5,652 nucleotides of DNA from contig DOWS01000048.1 in assembly GCA_003519445.1 (NCBI GenBank), positions 1-5,652 on the forward strand, in the 5' to 3' direction. Shown in pieces: positions 1 to 4,675 of the stretch; position 1 is the first letter of the stretch, and the number at the start of each line of letters is the position of its first letter. The stretch is from Candidatus Daviesbacteria bacterium. Lineage in GTDB: Bacteria; Patescibacteriota; Microgenomatia; Daviesbacterales; UBA10151. The translations under genes and the position numbers were made by a program. A model generated the notes under the pieces. That model saw only the letters and a program-made list of their open reading frames with translations, was not told the DNA's origin and made no database searches.

Positions 1-100
1 ATTCCCAATAAGCTGGTACAGTATTTGCTCTTAAGAGAAATAGGATAAACAGAAAGAAAATAGTTAAAGGCATTAATAATACGATAGACAGGTTTTTCAT
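1..100 (-). CDS. N-terminus of an exported or membrane protein (partial, runs off left edge)
   Basis: Reading the minus strand from the ATG at 98-100 gives 33 open codons up to the window edge. The peptide starts MKNLSIVLLMPLTIFFLFIL and continues FLLRANTVPAYWE. One Lys is followed by about 20 hydrophobic residues and then a polar stretch, which is the layout of a signal peptide or N-terminal membrane anchor. A promoter-like TTGACA-N18-CACAAT lies just upstream, and there is no clear Shine-Dalgarno. The gene follows three other minus-strand genes for exported proteins, so it probably belongs to the same surface-protein neighbourhood. The mature domain is outside the window, so no function can be given. 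The reading frame is short, but the signal-like composition and the placed promoter make it credible. Confidence 0.6.
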   Translation of the reverse strand, partial: MKNLSIVLLMPLTIFFLFILFLLRANTVPAYWE

Positions 101-111
101 GAAGCACATTA

Positions 112-141
112 ATTGTGGTATTTATTGAGGAGTTTTGTCAA
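112..141 (-). promoter_or_regulatory. Predicted sigma70-type promoter for the partial left-edge gene
   Basis: On the minus strand a perfect -35 box TTGACA (136-141) is followed after 18 nt by CACAAT (112-117), which matches 4 of 6 positions of TATAAT. Transcription would start around 105, about 5 nt before the ATG, giving an almost leaderless mRNA. The -35 box lies only 10 bp beyond the stop codon of the upstream gene at 152-154. Confidence 0.5.
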
Positions 142-151
142 GTAAAATGTG

Positions 152-1234
152 TTATTTTGGTGCTTCAGACTGCCACTGCTTAAATCCACCGAAACGTCTA
201 CTTACAAAGGAACCTACTTCCCCAACTCCGTTTCTATCTTTTCTAAAATCTCCAGGAACATCAGTAGCATACATTACTAAATAAACATAGTCACCTGGTT
301 GCACAAGATCAGAGAGGCTATGATTTTCTCTTCTCAGCAAATGATAGAAAGTTTGGTTAGGAATATCTTTTGGTGCTATCCACCTGCGCTCTGGAGGATC
401 ATCTGGATCTGGCAATTTTTCACTAGTCAAACCAAATCCAGCGATCCTACTTTTTTCTGTTATGTATTCGGGGCCATAGCTGAGATTATCTATTCTAAGC
501 CAAGTTGGTTTAGCTTCATTTCTAGTTGGATCGAACTCAACAAGGTTGATATGGGTTAGGTATTCTTTTCCAGTAAGCGGATTTATCAGAAGCGCATAAA
601 TACTTTTTATTTGTGTCGGATCTTCTGGATCTGGGACCCAAGCTTTAAAAAATCCGCGAATTTGCCCCCCTAATCTGCCAAAGCCAAGATCGTCTAATCC
701 TTCTGCAAATTGTCTTTTTCCAGCTACTACTGTTCTTCCTGTTGTATCATCTGGATCTCCCTGATAAATTAGTTTATATCCTGCTGCTTTGGCTCTTGCT
801 TGAAGAGCAGGGGATACTGTGGATACCCGTGTTTCTCCAATCTGGTGAATTTCAGGAAGCACGGCTAATTCCCGGATTCTTGCCTCCGGAAGCTCCATCC
901 ACCAGGAAACTTGTTCACCTACCAAAGGACCAAGAGATCTGTTTTCCCTGGCCATTCTGGTGGCAACATTGGTTTCCCTAGTCCTTAAAAACTCTGACAG
1001 GGCATCCATGGCTGTTGGAACTATCCCTGATTGAGCTATTCCAGCCGCTGCCAATCCGGCAGACGCCCATCTGCCTATCCGTGCTACTCTTCCCACTGTC
1101 CATCTGCCTCTTGGTTTTCCTCTTAGAGTTGGAGTAGGTGGTGCTAGGGGTTCAGGCTCCTCTGGAGAAATAACCGGTGGTTCTGCCACCAGCACACCTC
1201 CACTTGCTACTGGTCTTTCAATAGTTCTTGCCAT
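152..1234 (-). CDS. Exported-type protein of unknown function, longer paralogue of the 1260-2045 product
   Basis: The product is 360 aa and of unknown function. Residues 1-45 are Pro/Glu-rich, with a PTPT element. A basic stretch (about 38-56) precedes a weakly hydrophobic Ala/Gly-rich segment (about 57-77), which may be a poor membrane or signal segment. Residues 148-354 match residues 71-255 of the neighbouring protein in the same order: AK-x-x-GY then TGRTV (165-169), INPxTG (217-222), NLSYG (250-254), a GD turn (314-315), and RRFxGxKQ near the C terminus (346-353). The two genes are therefore tandem paralogues. This copy has extra Asp/Pro-rich loops (PDPEDP, PDPDDP). The start ATG at 1232-1234 is supported by AAGG 7 nt upstream and by a strong promoter just before it. 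The gap to the upstream gene is 25 bp. The shared domain looks beta-rich and extracytoplasmic, but I do not recognise the family. That the coding region is real is much more certain than its location. Confidence 0.85.
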   Translation of the reverse strand: MARTIERPVASGGVLVAEPPVISPEEPEPLAPPTPTLRGKPRGRWTVGRVARIGRWASAGLAAAGIAQSGIVPTAMDALSEFLRTRETNVATRMARENRSLGPLVGEQVSWWMELPEARIRELAVLPEIHQIGETRVSTVSPALQARAKAAGYKLIYQGDPDDTTGRTVVAGKRQFAEGLDDLGFGRLGGQIRGFFKAWVPDPEDPTQIKSIYALLINPLTGKEYLTHINLVEFDPTRNEAKPTWLRIDNLSYGPEYITEKSRIAGFGLTSEKLPDPDDPPERRWIAPKDIPNQTFYHLLRRENHSLSDLVQPGDYVYLVMYATDVPGDFRKDRNGVGEVGSFVSRRFGGFKQWQSEAPK

Positions 1235-1253
1235 AGCTTGACCTTATATATAA

Positions 1254-1282
1254 ATTATATCACTTTCCCAGCTCTTTTTCAA
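1254..1282 (-). promoter_or_regulatory. Strong predicted promoter for the 152-1234 gene
   Basis: On the minus strand, TTGAAA (1277-1282) and a perfect TATAAT (1254-1259) are separated by exactly 17 nt. The -35 box lies inside the last codons of the upstream gene, and the -10 box begins immediately after its stop codon. Transcription would begin near 1247. That leaves a leader of about a dozen nt containing AAGG before the ATG at 1234. The two paralogues can therefore be transcribed independently. Confidence 0.65.
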
Positions 1283-2045
1283 TTTGTTTTTGGCCATCAA
1301 ATCTTCTTATCACCAGCAGTGTACCAATCAGCTCTTTATTGCTATCAGTTTGATTGACAAGGTTACCATTTTTATCTTTTGCAGTTAAACTGACCACTAC
1401 TGCGTCTCCTGTTTGGATAATTTTTTTCAGCTTATCAACCTGCCAGTCGGAGAGCATACCCAAATTGCCTTCCGCGGCATTATTCACTTCATTAAACGGG
1501 TTATTCGTGCCATATGATAAATTCTCTACCCGGAAAAAGGTTTTAAGGGGGTTATTTTTAGATAAAATCAGTCTGGCTTTGGGCAAGGATATGCCTGTCT
1601 GGGGATTGATGAAGTTAAGGTAAAGGTCAGATGAATCTGTTAAATCCTCAAAACTGATGAAAGTTCCGGCCATGTAGGAAATTAGCCTCTGGGTTGCAGA
1701 ACCGCTGGCTTGAGTATAGACAAGACCCGTACTCCTGAAATCTAGCTCTGCTTTAGGCCTTTCTTTATAAAATACGGTTCTACCGGTTTGATCCTCCGGG
1801 CTGATCCAAATAATCTCATATCCAATGGATTTTGCTTTGGCTATCAAAGGGTTGGCAGGAGAAACTATCGGGGATGAAGTAGGAACAGGTTGAGAGGGAG
1901 AAGAGCTTATTAAATAATTTTTGACAAGATAAAATCCCACAGGGATCAACAGTAAAATACCCAAAAAAGCCCAGAGAAGCCTTCTTTTATACCAGGGAGT
2001 AGGGGAAAAATAAATAACTTGAGGTTGAGTAGAATTTTCTTCCAT
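1260..2045 (-). CDS. Single-pass membrane protein with unknown extracytoplasmic domain, shorter paralogue
   Basis: The product is 261 aa. A short cytoplasmic N-terminus ending in the basic WYKRR (18-22) is followed by one clear membrane segment (about 23-42, LLWAFLGILLLIPVGFYLV). A Ser/Pro-rich linker (48-64) comes next, then a globular region (about 69-257). The positive-inside pattern places the globular part outside the cytoplasm. That part shares ordered motifs with the 152-1234 product: AKSIGY (71-76), TGRTV (87-91), INPQTG (146-151), ENLSYG (174-179), TGD (212-214), and RRFDGQKQ (247-254). The membrane anchor here is much clearer than in the paralogue, so this copy better shows how the family is placed in the cell. 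I do not recognise the domain. No catalytic pattern stands out, so a structural or binding role at the cell surface is possible but is inference. The start ATG at 2043-2045 is well placed behind a predicted promoter. Confidence 0.85.
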   Translation of the reverse strand: MEENSTQPQVIYFSPTPWYKRRLLWAFLGILLLIPVGFYLVKNYLISSSPSQPVPTSSPIVSPANPLIAKAKSIGYEIIWISPEDQTGRTVFYKERPKAELDFRSTGLVYTQASGSATQRLISYMAGTFISFEDLTDSSDLYLNFINPQTGISLPKARLILSKNNPLKTFFRVENLSYGTNNPFNEVNNAAEGNLGMLSDWQVDKLKKIIQTGDAVVVSLTAKDKNGNLVNQTDSNKELIGTLLVIRRFDGQKQIEKELGK

Positions 2046-2051
2046 AACTTA

Positions 2052-2081
2052 ACTATCCAATTTTAGGATATAATTTGTCAA
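2052..2081 (-). promoter_or_regulatory. Predicted promoter for the 1260-2045 gene
   Basis: On the minus strand a perfect TTGACA (2076-2081) is followed after 18 nt by GATAGT (2052-2057), which matches 4 of 6 positions of TATAAT. Only 6 nt separate the -10 box from the ATG at 2045, which predicts a leaderless transcript. A plus-strand TATAAT (2069-2074) in front of the decayed methyltransferase start overlaps the spacer of this promoter, so the two face each other. Confidence 0.55.
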
Positions 2082-2084
2082 GTT

Positions 2085-2293
2085 ATGATCAGATTGAATG
2101 CAAAACAGCTAAGAGCAGGGAACTAAAAACTTAAAACTAAAAACTTAAAACCCAAAAAGAATGAGATTTATATAATTTTGGATAATGTATTTCTGTTTTA
2201 CTGACAATGGGTACTTGTTGGACAGATGGATCCATATTAATAATTCTCTCTTTAGTATAGGGAATTATAAAGGATAATATCAATACCTAAGAT
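2085..2293 (+). pseudogene. Decayed, internally deleted copy of the TrmH-type RNA methyltransferase gene
   Basis: From the ATG at 2085 the frame reads MIRLNAKQLRAGN and then a stop at 2124-2126. The intact gene at 3998 begins MIKLNAKQLRKG. In the same frame, 2160-2189 reads NEIYIILDNV, matching NAIYIVLDNV of the intact protein. At nucleotide level, 2160-2188 differs from 4085-4113 at only five positions by eye. Further on, 2211-2234 (VLVGQMDP) resembles VYLCGQTEIPP. The stretch 2260-2293 (GGGAAT, TATAAAG, CCTAAGAT) resembles the 3' end of the intact gene (GGGAAT, TATAAAG, CCTAGAGAT). The first half is clear homology; the second half is tentative. The codons for the core SpoU motifs are missing, so no enzyme can be made. 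A plus-strand TATAAT (2069-2074) remains upstream. This may be a second ancestral copy or a duplicated fragment. Confidence 0.7.
2121..2155 (+). repeat. Heptanucleotide tandem repeat in the decayed methyltransferase copy
   Basis: There are five consecutive 7-nt units: AACTAAA, AACTTAA, AACTAAA, AACTTAA and AACCCAA. They lie between the codons for LNAKQLR and the start of the SpoU-like domain. The repeat creates the in-frame stop TAA at 2124-2126. The intact gene has a different heptanucleotide block in the same place. Confidence 0.85.
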
Positions 2294-2303
2294 AAATAGG
2301 CTT

Positions 2304-3143
2304 TTAAGGAAGTGGTATCCCTTTTCCGTCAAACATAGAGTCTAAAATCGTTTTTTCTGGAACTTTTTGCCACAATGTAGGATCATTAGCTATTTCTTTA
2401 GCCCACAATTTTTTTGCGGCCTCAATTATGGCAACTTTGCCTGTACCATATTGTTGAATATCAAACCTCCACGAAGTATTATTTCGTTTCCACAAAATTA
2501 TACCAGATAAGGTTTTACCATCTTCTGCTAATGTGGTATTAACCATTCCTAGACTCCCACTAGCTTCAAGGTTATTTGCATCCAGCTTATTTATTCTAAA
2601 GATATAGCCGCCAATATCTCTATTTGCCATACTAAAAGCATAAAGCCACTCTGAACGTCCTGGAATGTTAGCAATGATGACTGATCCTGTACCGGTTCCG
2701 TTTTCTTGCTTCATCTGGCCGTAATAAACTGCATATTCGGGAAGAAAATTTTCAGGTTTTCTTGCAAGTTCCGGAGCTGGAGCAGGAGTGCTAGTTGGTA
2801 TTAATTGTCTTACTGGATCCGGAGTAGCTAGAAGAGGATGGGCTATGCCAAATTTTATAAAAGCATCTCTTTCTGCATCTGATAAAGGCTCACAAGCCCA
2901 TACTTTTCTGCTTATCAGTACCATTTCTTCAGGGGCAGCGCTGTCACCTACAGGAACAGGAGTAGGTATTCCAATACTTGCCGCATATTTTTCAGGATCA
3001 CAAGGTATGGCTGTTGCAGTTGCGATTACTTCCCGAACGATTGGGAGGGGTTCAGCTTTAGGCGCACAACCTGGGACAAATAGAATTGCGGCTGTCAAGA
3101 AAGGTTTTCCGGCTCGTTCCAATATTTCAGGTATTCTAGCCAT
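2304..3143 (-). CDS. Putative lipoprotein of unknown function with Pro/Thr-rich linkers
   Basis: The product is 279 aa when started at the ATG at 3141-3143. The N-terminus MARIPEILERAGK is followed by a hydrophobic stretch (PFLTAAILFV, about 14-23) and VPGC, with Cys26 as the candidate lipidated residue. The lipobox is not perfect (Pro at -2), so attachment by lipid is likely but not certain. Two Pro/Thr-rich linkers follow (PTPVPVG and PTSTPAPAP). The C-terminal half contains NGTGTGSVIIANIPG, then a run of alternating hydrophobic strands (YAFSM, GYIFRINK, LSGIILWK, SWRFDIQQYG) that suggests a beta-rich fold. I do not recognise the family. A start further upstream (TTG at 3207-3209) is open, but the ATG has a strong AAGGGGG ribosome site. 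The gene belongs to the run of exported-protein genes continuing leftward on the same strand, and it diverges from mntA-hepT. Confidence 0.8.
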   Translation of the reverse strand: MARIPEILERAGKPFLTAAILFVPGCAPKAEPLPIVREVIATATAIPCDPEKYAASIGIPTPVPVGDSAAPEEMVLISRKVWACEPLSDAERDAFIKFGIAHPLLATPDPVRQLIPTSTPAPAPELARKPENFLPEYAVYYGQMKQENGTGTGSVIIANIPGRSEWLYAFSMANRDIGGYIFRINKLDANNLEASGSLGMVNTTLAEDGKTLSGIILWKRNNTSWRFDIQQYGTGKVAIIEAAKKLWAKEIANDPTLWQKVPEKTILDSMFDGKGIPLP

Positions 3144-3148
3144 TTTTA

Positions 3149-3155
3149 CCCCCTT
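3149..3155 (-). promoter_or_regulatory. Shine-Dalgarno site that fixes the lipoprotein start
   Basis: The minus strand reads AAGGGGG five nt before the ATG at 3143. This is the strongest ribosome-binding site in the window. It argues for the ATG at 3143 rather than the upstream TTG at 3209. Confidence 0.7.
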
Positions 3156-3177
3156 GACTAAAAGAGACAGATAGCAT

Positions 3178-3196
3178 ACCGTTAATACATAACGGT
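3178..3196. repeat. Perfect 7-bp inverted repeat in the lipoprotein leader
   Basis: ACCGTTA (3178-3184) and TAACGGT (3190-3196) are perfect reverse complements separated by 5 nt. The dyad overlaps the predicted -10 box of the lipoprotein gene, so it could be an operator. If transcription starts further upstream, it could instead be an RNA hairpin. Confidence 0.6.
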
Positions 3197-3210
3197 GTTT
3201 CCCCTGCAAA
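3182..3210 (-). promoter_or_regulatory. Possible weak promoter for the lipoprotein gene
   Basis: On the minus strand TTTGCA (3205-3210) and TATTAA (3182-3187) are separated by 17 nt. Both boxes are imperfect. The position gives a leader of about 30 nt containing the Shine-Dalgarno site. Confidence 0.35.
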
Positions 3211-3230
3211 GGACGCTGTTATATTTTTTT

Positions 3231-3262
3231 GGTTTGGAGTGCTAGCCTCCAGACCTATTTTT
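3231..3262 (+). terminator. Hairpin with T-run, terminator-like on the plus strand
   Basis: A 9-bp stem (3231-3239 pairing with 3247-3255, one G-U pair) has a 7-nt loop. On the plus strand it is followed by TATTTTT. No plus-strand gene ends here, so the hairpin may instead insulate mntA-hepT from read-through, or act as a leader structure in transcripts running the other way. Confidence 0.4.
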
Positions 3263-3280
3263 AACCTATTCATAGGTTTT
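3263..3280. repeat. Second hairpin, 7-bp perfect stem
   Basis: AACCTAT (3263-3269) pairs perfectly with ATAGGTT (3272-3278) across a 2-nt loop, and TT follows. The right arm could alternatively pair AGGT (3274-3277) with ACCT (3281-3284), so two exclusive stems are possible. It lies between the first hairpin and the mntA promoter. Confidence 0.45.
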
Positions 3281-3297
3281 ACCTACTTATAACTTAT

Positions 3298-3341
3298 ATT
3301 ATACCACACTTTTGCAAGTGGGGGATTTTTGGTGGTATAAT
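3298..3341. repeat. 10-bp perfect inverted repeat around the mntA promoter (candidate operator)
   Basis: ATTATACCAC (3298-3307) is the exact reverse complement of GTGGTATAAT (3332-3341), with 24 bp between. The right arm contains the -10 box of mntA, and the left arm contains a TATAAT on the opposite strand. Toxin-antitoxin operons are commonly autoregulated, so this is a candidate binding site for the complex or another regulator. Confidence 0.6.
3312..3341 (+). promoter_or_regulatory. Predicted promoter of mntA-hepT
   Basis: TTGCAA (3312-3317) and a perfect TATAAT (3336-3341) are separated by 18 nt. The -10 box ends 6 nt before the ATG at 3348, so the transcript should be leaderless. The -35 box coincides with the TTG at 3312 that would otherwise be read as an upstream start codon, which argues that translation starts at 3348. 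Confidence 0.7.
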
Positions 3342-3347
3342 TTATTT

Positions 3348-3644
3348 ATGACTCAAGTACAGATACGGATAGAACAGATTAAAAAGCAAGTCTTACCTAT
3401 TCTAAAACGGGCAGGTGTGAAAAGAAGCAGCCTTTTTGGATCTTATGCTAGGGGAGATCAAACAAAAAACAGTGATATTGATCTGCTAGTAGAGCTTCCC
3501 AAAGGTAGCAGTCTACTTGATTTGATAGGTTTGGAGATGGAGTTGAAAAAAGCAGTTGGCAAGAAGGTGGATTTATTAACTTATAATTCTATTCACCCAT
3601 TACTTAAAGATTATATTCAGAAGGATCAATTACAAATCCTATGA
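3348..3644 (+). CDS. mntA: MntA-type antitoxin, minimal nucleotidyltransferase (MNT domain)
   Basis: The product is 98 aa, typical of a stand-alone MNT-domain protein. The nucleotidyltransferase signature is complete: GSYARG (31-36), then SDIDLLVE (42-49) with metal-binding Asp43 and Asp45. A third acidic residue, Asp75, lies in KKVDLLT. In characterised MNT-HEPN pairs, MntA neutralises HepT by transferring AMP from ATP to a Tyr in or near the toxin's active site. The intact motif here and the Tyr in the partner fit that mechanism, though activity is inferred. The gene overlaps hepT by 4 bp (ATGA, 3641-3644), which suggests coupled translation. The start at ATG 3348 (MTQVQIRIEQ) is chosen because the promoter's -10 box ends 6 nt before it. 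An upstream TTG at 3312 would put the -35 box inside the gene. No Shine-Dalgarno is present, as expected for a leaderless mRNA. Confidence 0.93.
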   Translation: MTQVQIRIEQIKKQVLPILKRAGVKRSSLFGSYARGDQTKNSDIDLLVELPKGSSLLDLIGLEMELKKAVGKKVDLLTYNSIHPLLKDYIQKDQLQIL

Positions 3645-3982
3645 GGAAAGATCCGCAGGTTTTCTTAACGCATATTCTGGAGAGTATTGGATGGATTGAA
3701 AAAGAAACTAAAGATTTATCTAAAGATAAATTTGTTCAAGATGTTCCAACCCACGATGCAGTTATTAGAAGGTTGGAGATTATTGGAGAAGCAGTGAAAA
3801 ATTTACCCACTGATTTTAAGATAGAGTATCCAGATATTGCTTGGAAGAAAATAGCAGGATTAAGAGATAAACTAATTCATGGCTATTTTGGCATAGATTT
3901 AGAATTAGTTTGGGAAATAGTTAATAAGGACATACCACCTCTTAAAGAACAAATTGAAAAGATTCCGACAAAGCATTCTTAA
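3641..3982 (+). CDS. hepT: HepT-type toxin, HEPN-domain ribonuclease
   Basis: The product is 113 aa and belongs to the HepT-like (DUF86) group. The catalytic RX4HXY motif of HEPN ribonucleases is intact: Arg75 in LRDKLIH, His80, and Tyr82 in HGYFGID. Tyr82 corresponds to the residue AMPylated by MntA in studied pairs. The N-terminal helices contain THDAVIRRLEIIGEAVKNL (37-55), a family hallmark. HEPN toxins cut RNA as dimers, with the active site at the interface. The gene follows mntA with a 4-bp overlap, the usual antitoxin-first order. It ends 15 bp before the TrmH-type gene, so the latter may be in the same transcript. All key residues are present, so the toxin looks functional. Possible roles are genomic stabilisation, stress response or phage defence; the window does not distinguish them. 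Confidence 0.93.
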   Translation: MRKDPQVFLTHILESIGWIEKETKDLSKDKFVQDVPTHDAVIRRLEIIGEAVKNLPTDFKIEYPDIAWKKIAGLRDKLIHGYFGIDLELVWEIVNKDIPPLKEQIEKIPTKHS

Positions 3983-3997
3983 GTATCCCTTCAAATC

Positions 3998-4669
3998 ATG
4001 ATTAAATTAAATGCGAAACAGCTAAGAAAAGGACTACCGACTACCGACTATCGACTAAAGCGGAAGACGGAAGTCAGAAGACGGAATGCAATTTATATAG
4101 TCCTGGATAATGTGCTGGATACATACAATATTGGATCTATTTTCAGGCTGGCTGATGCAGTGGCTGCCAAGAAAGTTTATCTTTGCGGGCAAACAGAAAT
4201 TCCTCCAAATCACCGGATCAAAAAAGCCTCTATAAATACCACAGAGTGGGTTGAGTGGGAATGGTGTGAGACAGCAGTAGAAGCAATTAAAAAAGTGAAA
4301 AGTTTATGGAATTGTCATCCTGAGGAGTCTTCGACGAAGGATCTCTCGCTCGCCTCGCTGAGTCGGCGAAGCGGGCGAATGCGAGTCCCGAATAAATCGG
4401 GAGATTCTTCGCTAGTCGCTCAGAATGACAGAGGAGTGGTTATAGCAGTAGAACAGAGTACAAAAAGTGTTCAATATAACACTTTTGATTATAAATTACC
4501 TATCTGTCTGGTAGTGGGACATGAGACACACGGGGTGTCTAAAGAGGTTCTTAAAATGGCAGATGCCATTGTTGAAATTCCCATGTTTGGGGTTAATAAA
4601 TCCTTAAATGTTATGGTCAGTTTGGGAATAGTGTTGTATAAAGTAATTAAGAAAACAAAAATTTCCTAG
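3998..4669 (+). CDS. SpoU/TrmH-family RNA 2'-O-methyltransferase with repeat-derived insertions
   Basis: The product is 223 aa and belongs to the SPOUT class of S-adenosylmethionine-dependent RNA ribose methyltransferases. Motif 1 is NVLDTYNIGSIFRLADA (38-54), where Asn44 and Arg50 are the usual conserved positions. The knotted cofactor-binding region contains VVGHETHGV (172-180), IPMFG (194-198) and NKSLNVMVSLGIVLYK (200-215). The substrate (tRNA or rRNA) cannot be told. Two segments are foreign to the family. Residues about 12-29 (PTTDYRLKRKTEVRRR) are encoded by heptanucleotide repeats. Residues about 106-145 (from CHPEESS to AQNDR) are encoded by a palindromic element. Both keep the frame, and the core motifs are untouched, so the enzyme may still work. 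The palindromic insertion falls just before the VVIAVEQ strand, probably in a surface loop. The start MIKLNAKQLR is supported by the decayed copy at 2085. It lies 15 bp after hepT. Confidence 0.9.
   Translation: MIKLNAKQLRKGLPTTDYRLKRKTEVRRRNAIYIVLDNVLDTYNIGSIFRLADAVAAKKVYLCGQTEIPPNHRIKKASINTTEWVEWEWCETAVEAIKKVKSLWNCHPEESSTKDLSLASLSRRSGRMRVPNKSGDSSLVAQNDRGVVIAVEQSTKSVQYNTFDYKLPICLVVGHETHGVSKEVLKMADAIVEIPMFGVNKSLNVMVSLGIVLYKVIKKTKIS
4032..4086 (+). repeat. Two in-frame heptanucleotide repeat blocks in the methyltransferase gene
   Basis: Block one (4032-4059) has four 7-nt units: GACTACC, GACTACC, GACTATC and GACTAAA. After two extra bases, block two (4062-4086) has GGAAGAC, GGAAGTC, AGAAGAC and a partial GGAA. 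Together they encode the low-complexity linker between LNAKQLR and the catalytic domain. Confidence 0.85.
4313..4430. repeat. Palindromic repeat element inserted in frame in the methyltransferase gene
   Basis: The element is about 118 bp with a foldback structure. Outer arms 4313-4324 and 4419-4430 are reverse complements at 11 of 12 positions. Further in, CGAAGGATCTC pairs with the complement of GAGATTCTTCG at 10 of 11. Inside are a perfect CCCGA/TCGGG hairpin (4387-4401) and GC-rich stems. It is much more GC-rich than its surroundings. The outer arms resemble a palindromic repeat that, from memory, recurs in many bacterial genomes and is often translated as CHPE... to ...QND. Rickettsial palindromic elements are a named precedent for in-frame insertion. 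Confidence 0.8.
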
Positions 4670-4675
4670 AGATTT

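Noticed and set aside
299..559. Plus-strand open frame opposite the 360-aa gene
   Set aside because: It is antisense to a well-supported gene, its composition has no family features, and no start signal is visible. The other plus-strand frames at 742-981, 1354-1623, 2788-3174 and 4811-5263 were rejected for the same reasons.
2235..2303. Small gene between the decayed methyltransferase and the lipoprotein stop
   Set aside because: There are many stop codons in all frames and no ribosome site. The only structure seen is faint similarity to the methyltransferase 3' end.
3144..3209. TTG start extending the lipoprotein by 22 residues
   Set aside because: The ATG at 3143 has a strong Shine-Dalgarno and gives a normal signal peptide; the extension would bury it and cover the predicted -10 box.
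3312..3347. TTG start giving a 12-residue N-terminal extension of MntA
   Set aside because: The TTG is the -35 box of a good promoter whose -10 box lies within the proposed extension, and the MntA family begins near the ATG at 3348.
4032..4086. CRISPR-like or minisatellite array
   Set aside because: The units are 7 nt, adjacent and without spacers, so this is not a CRISPR array. It is treated as a heptanucleotide repeat.
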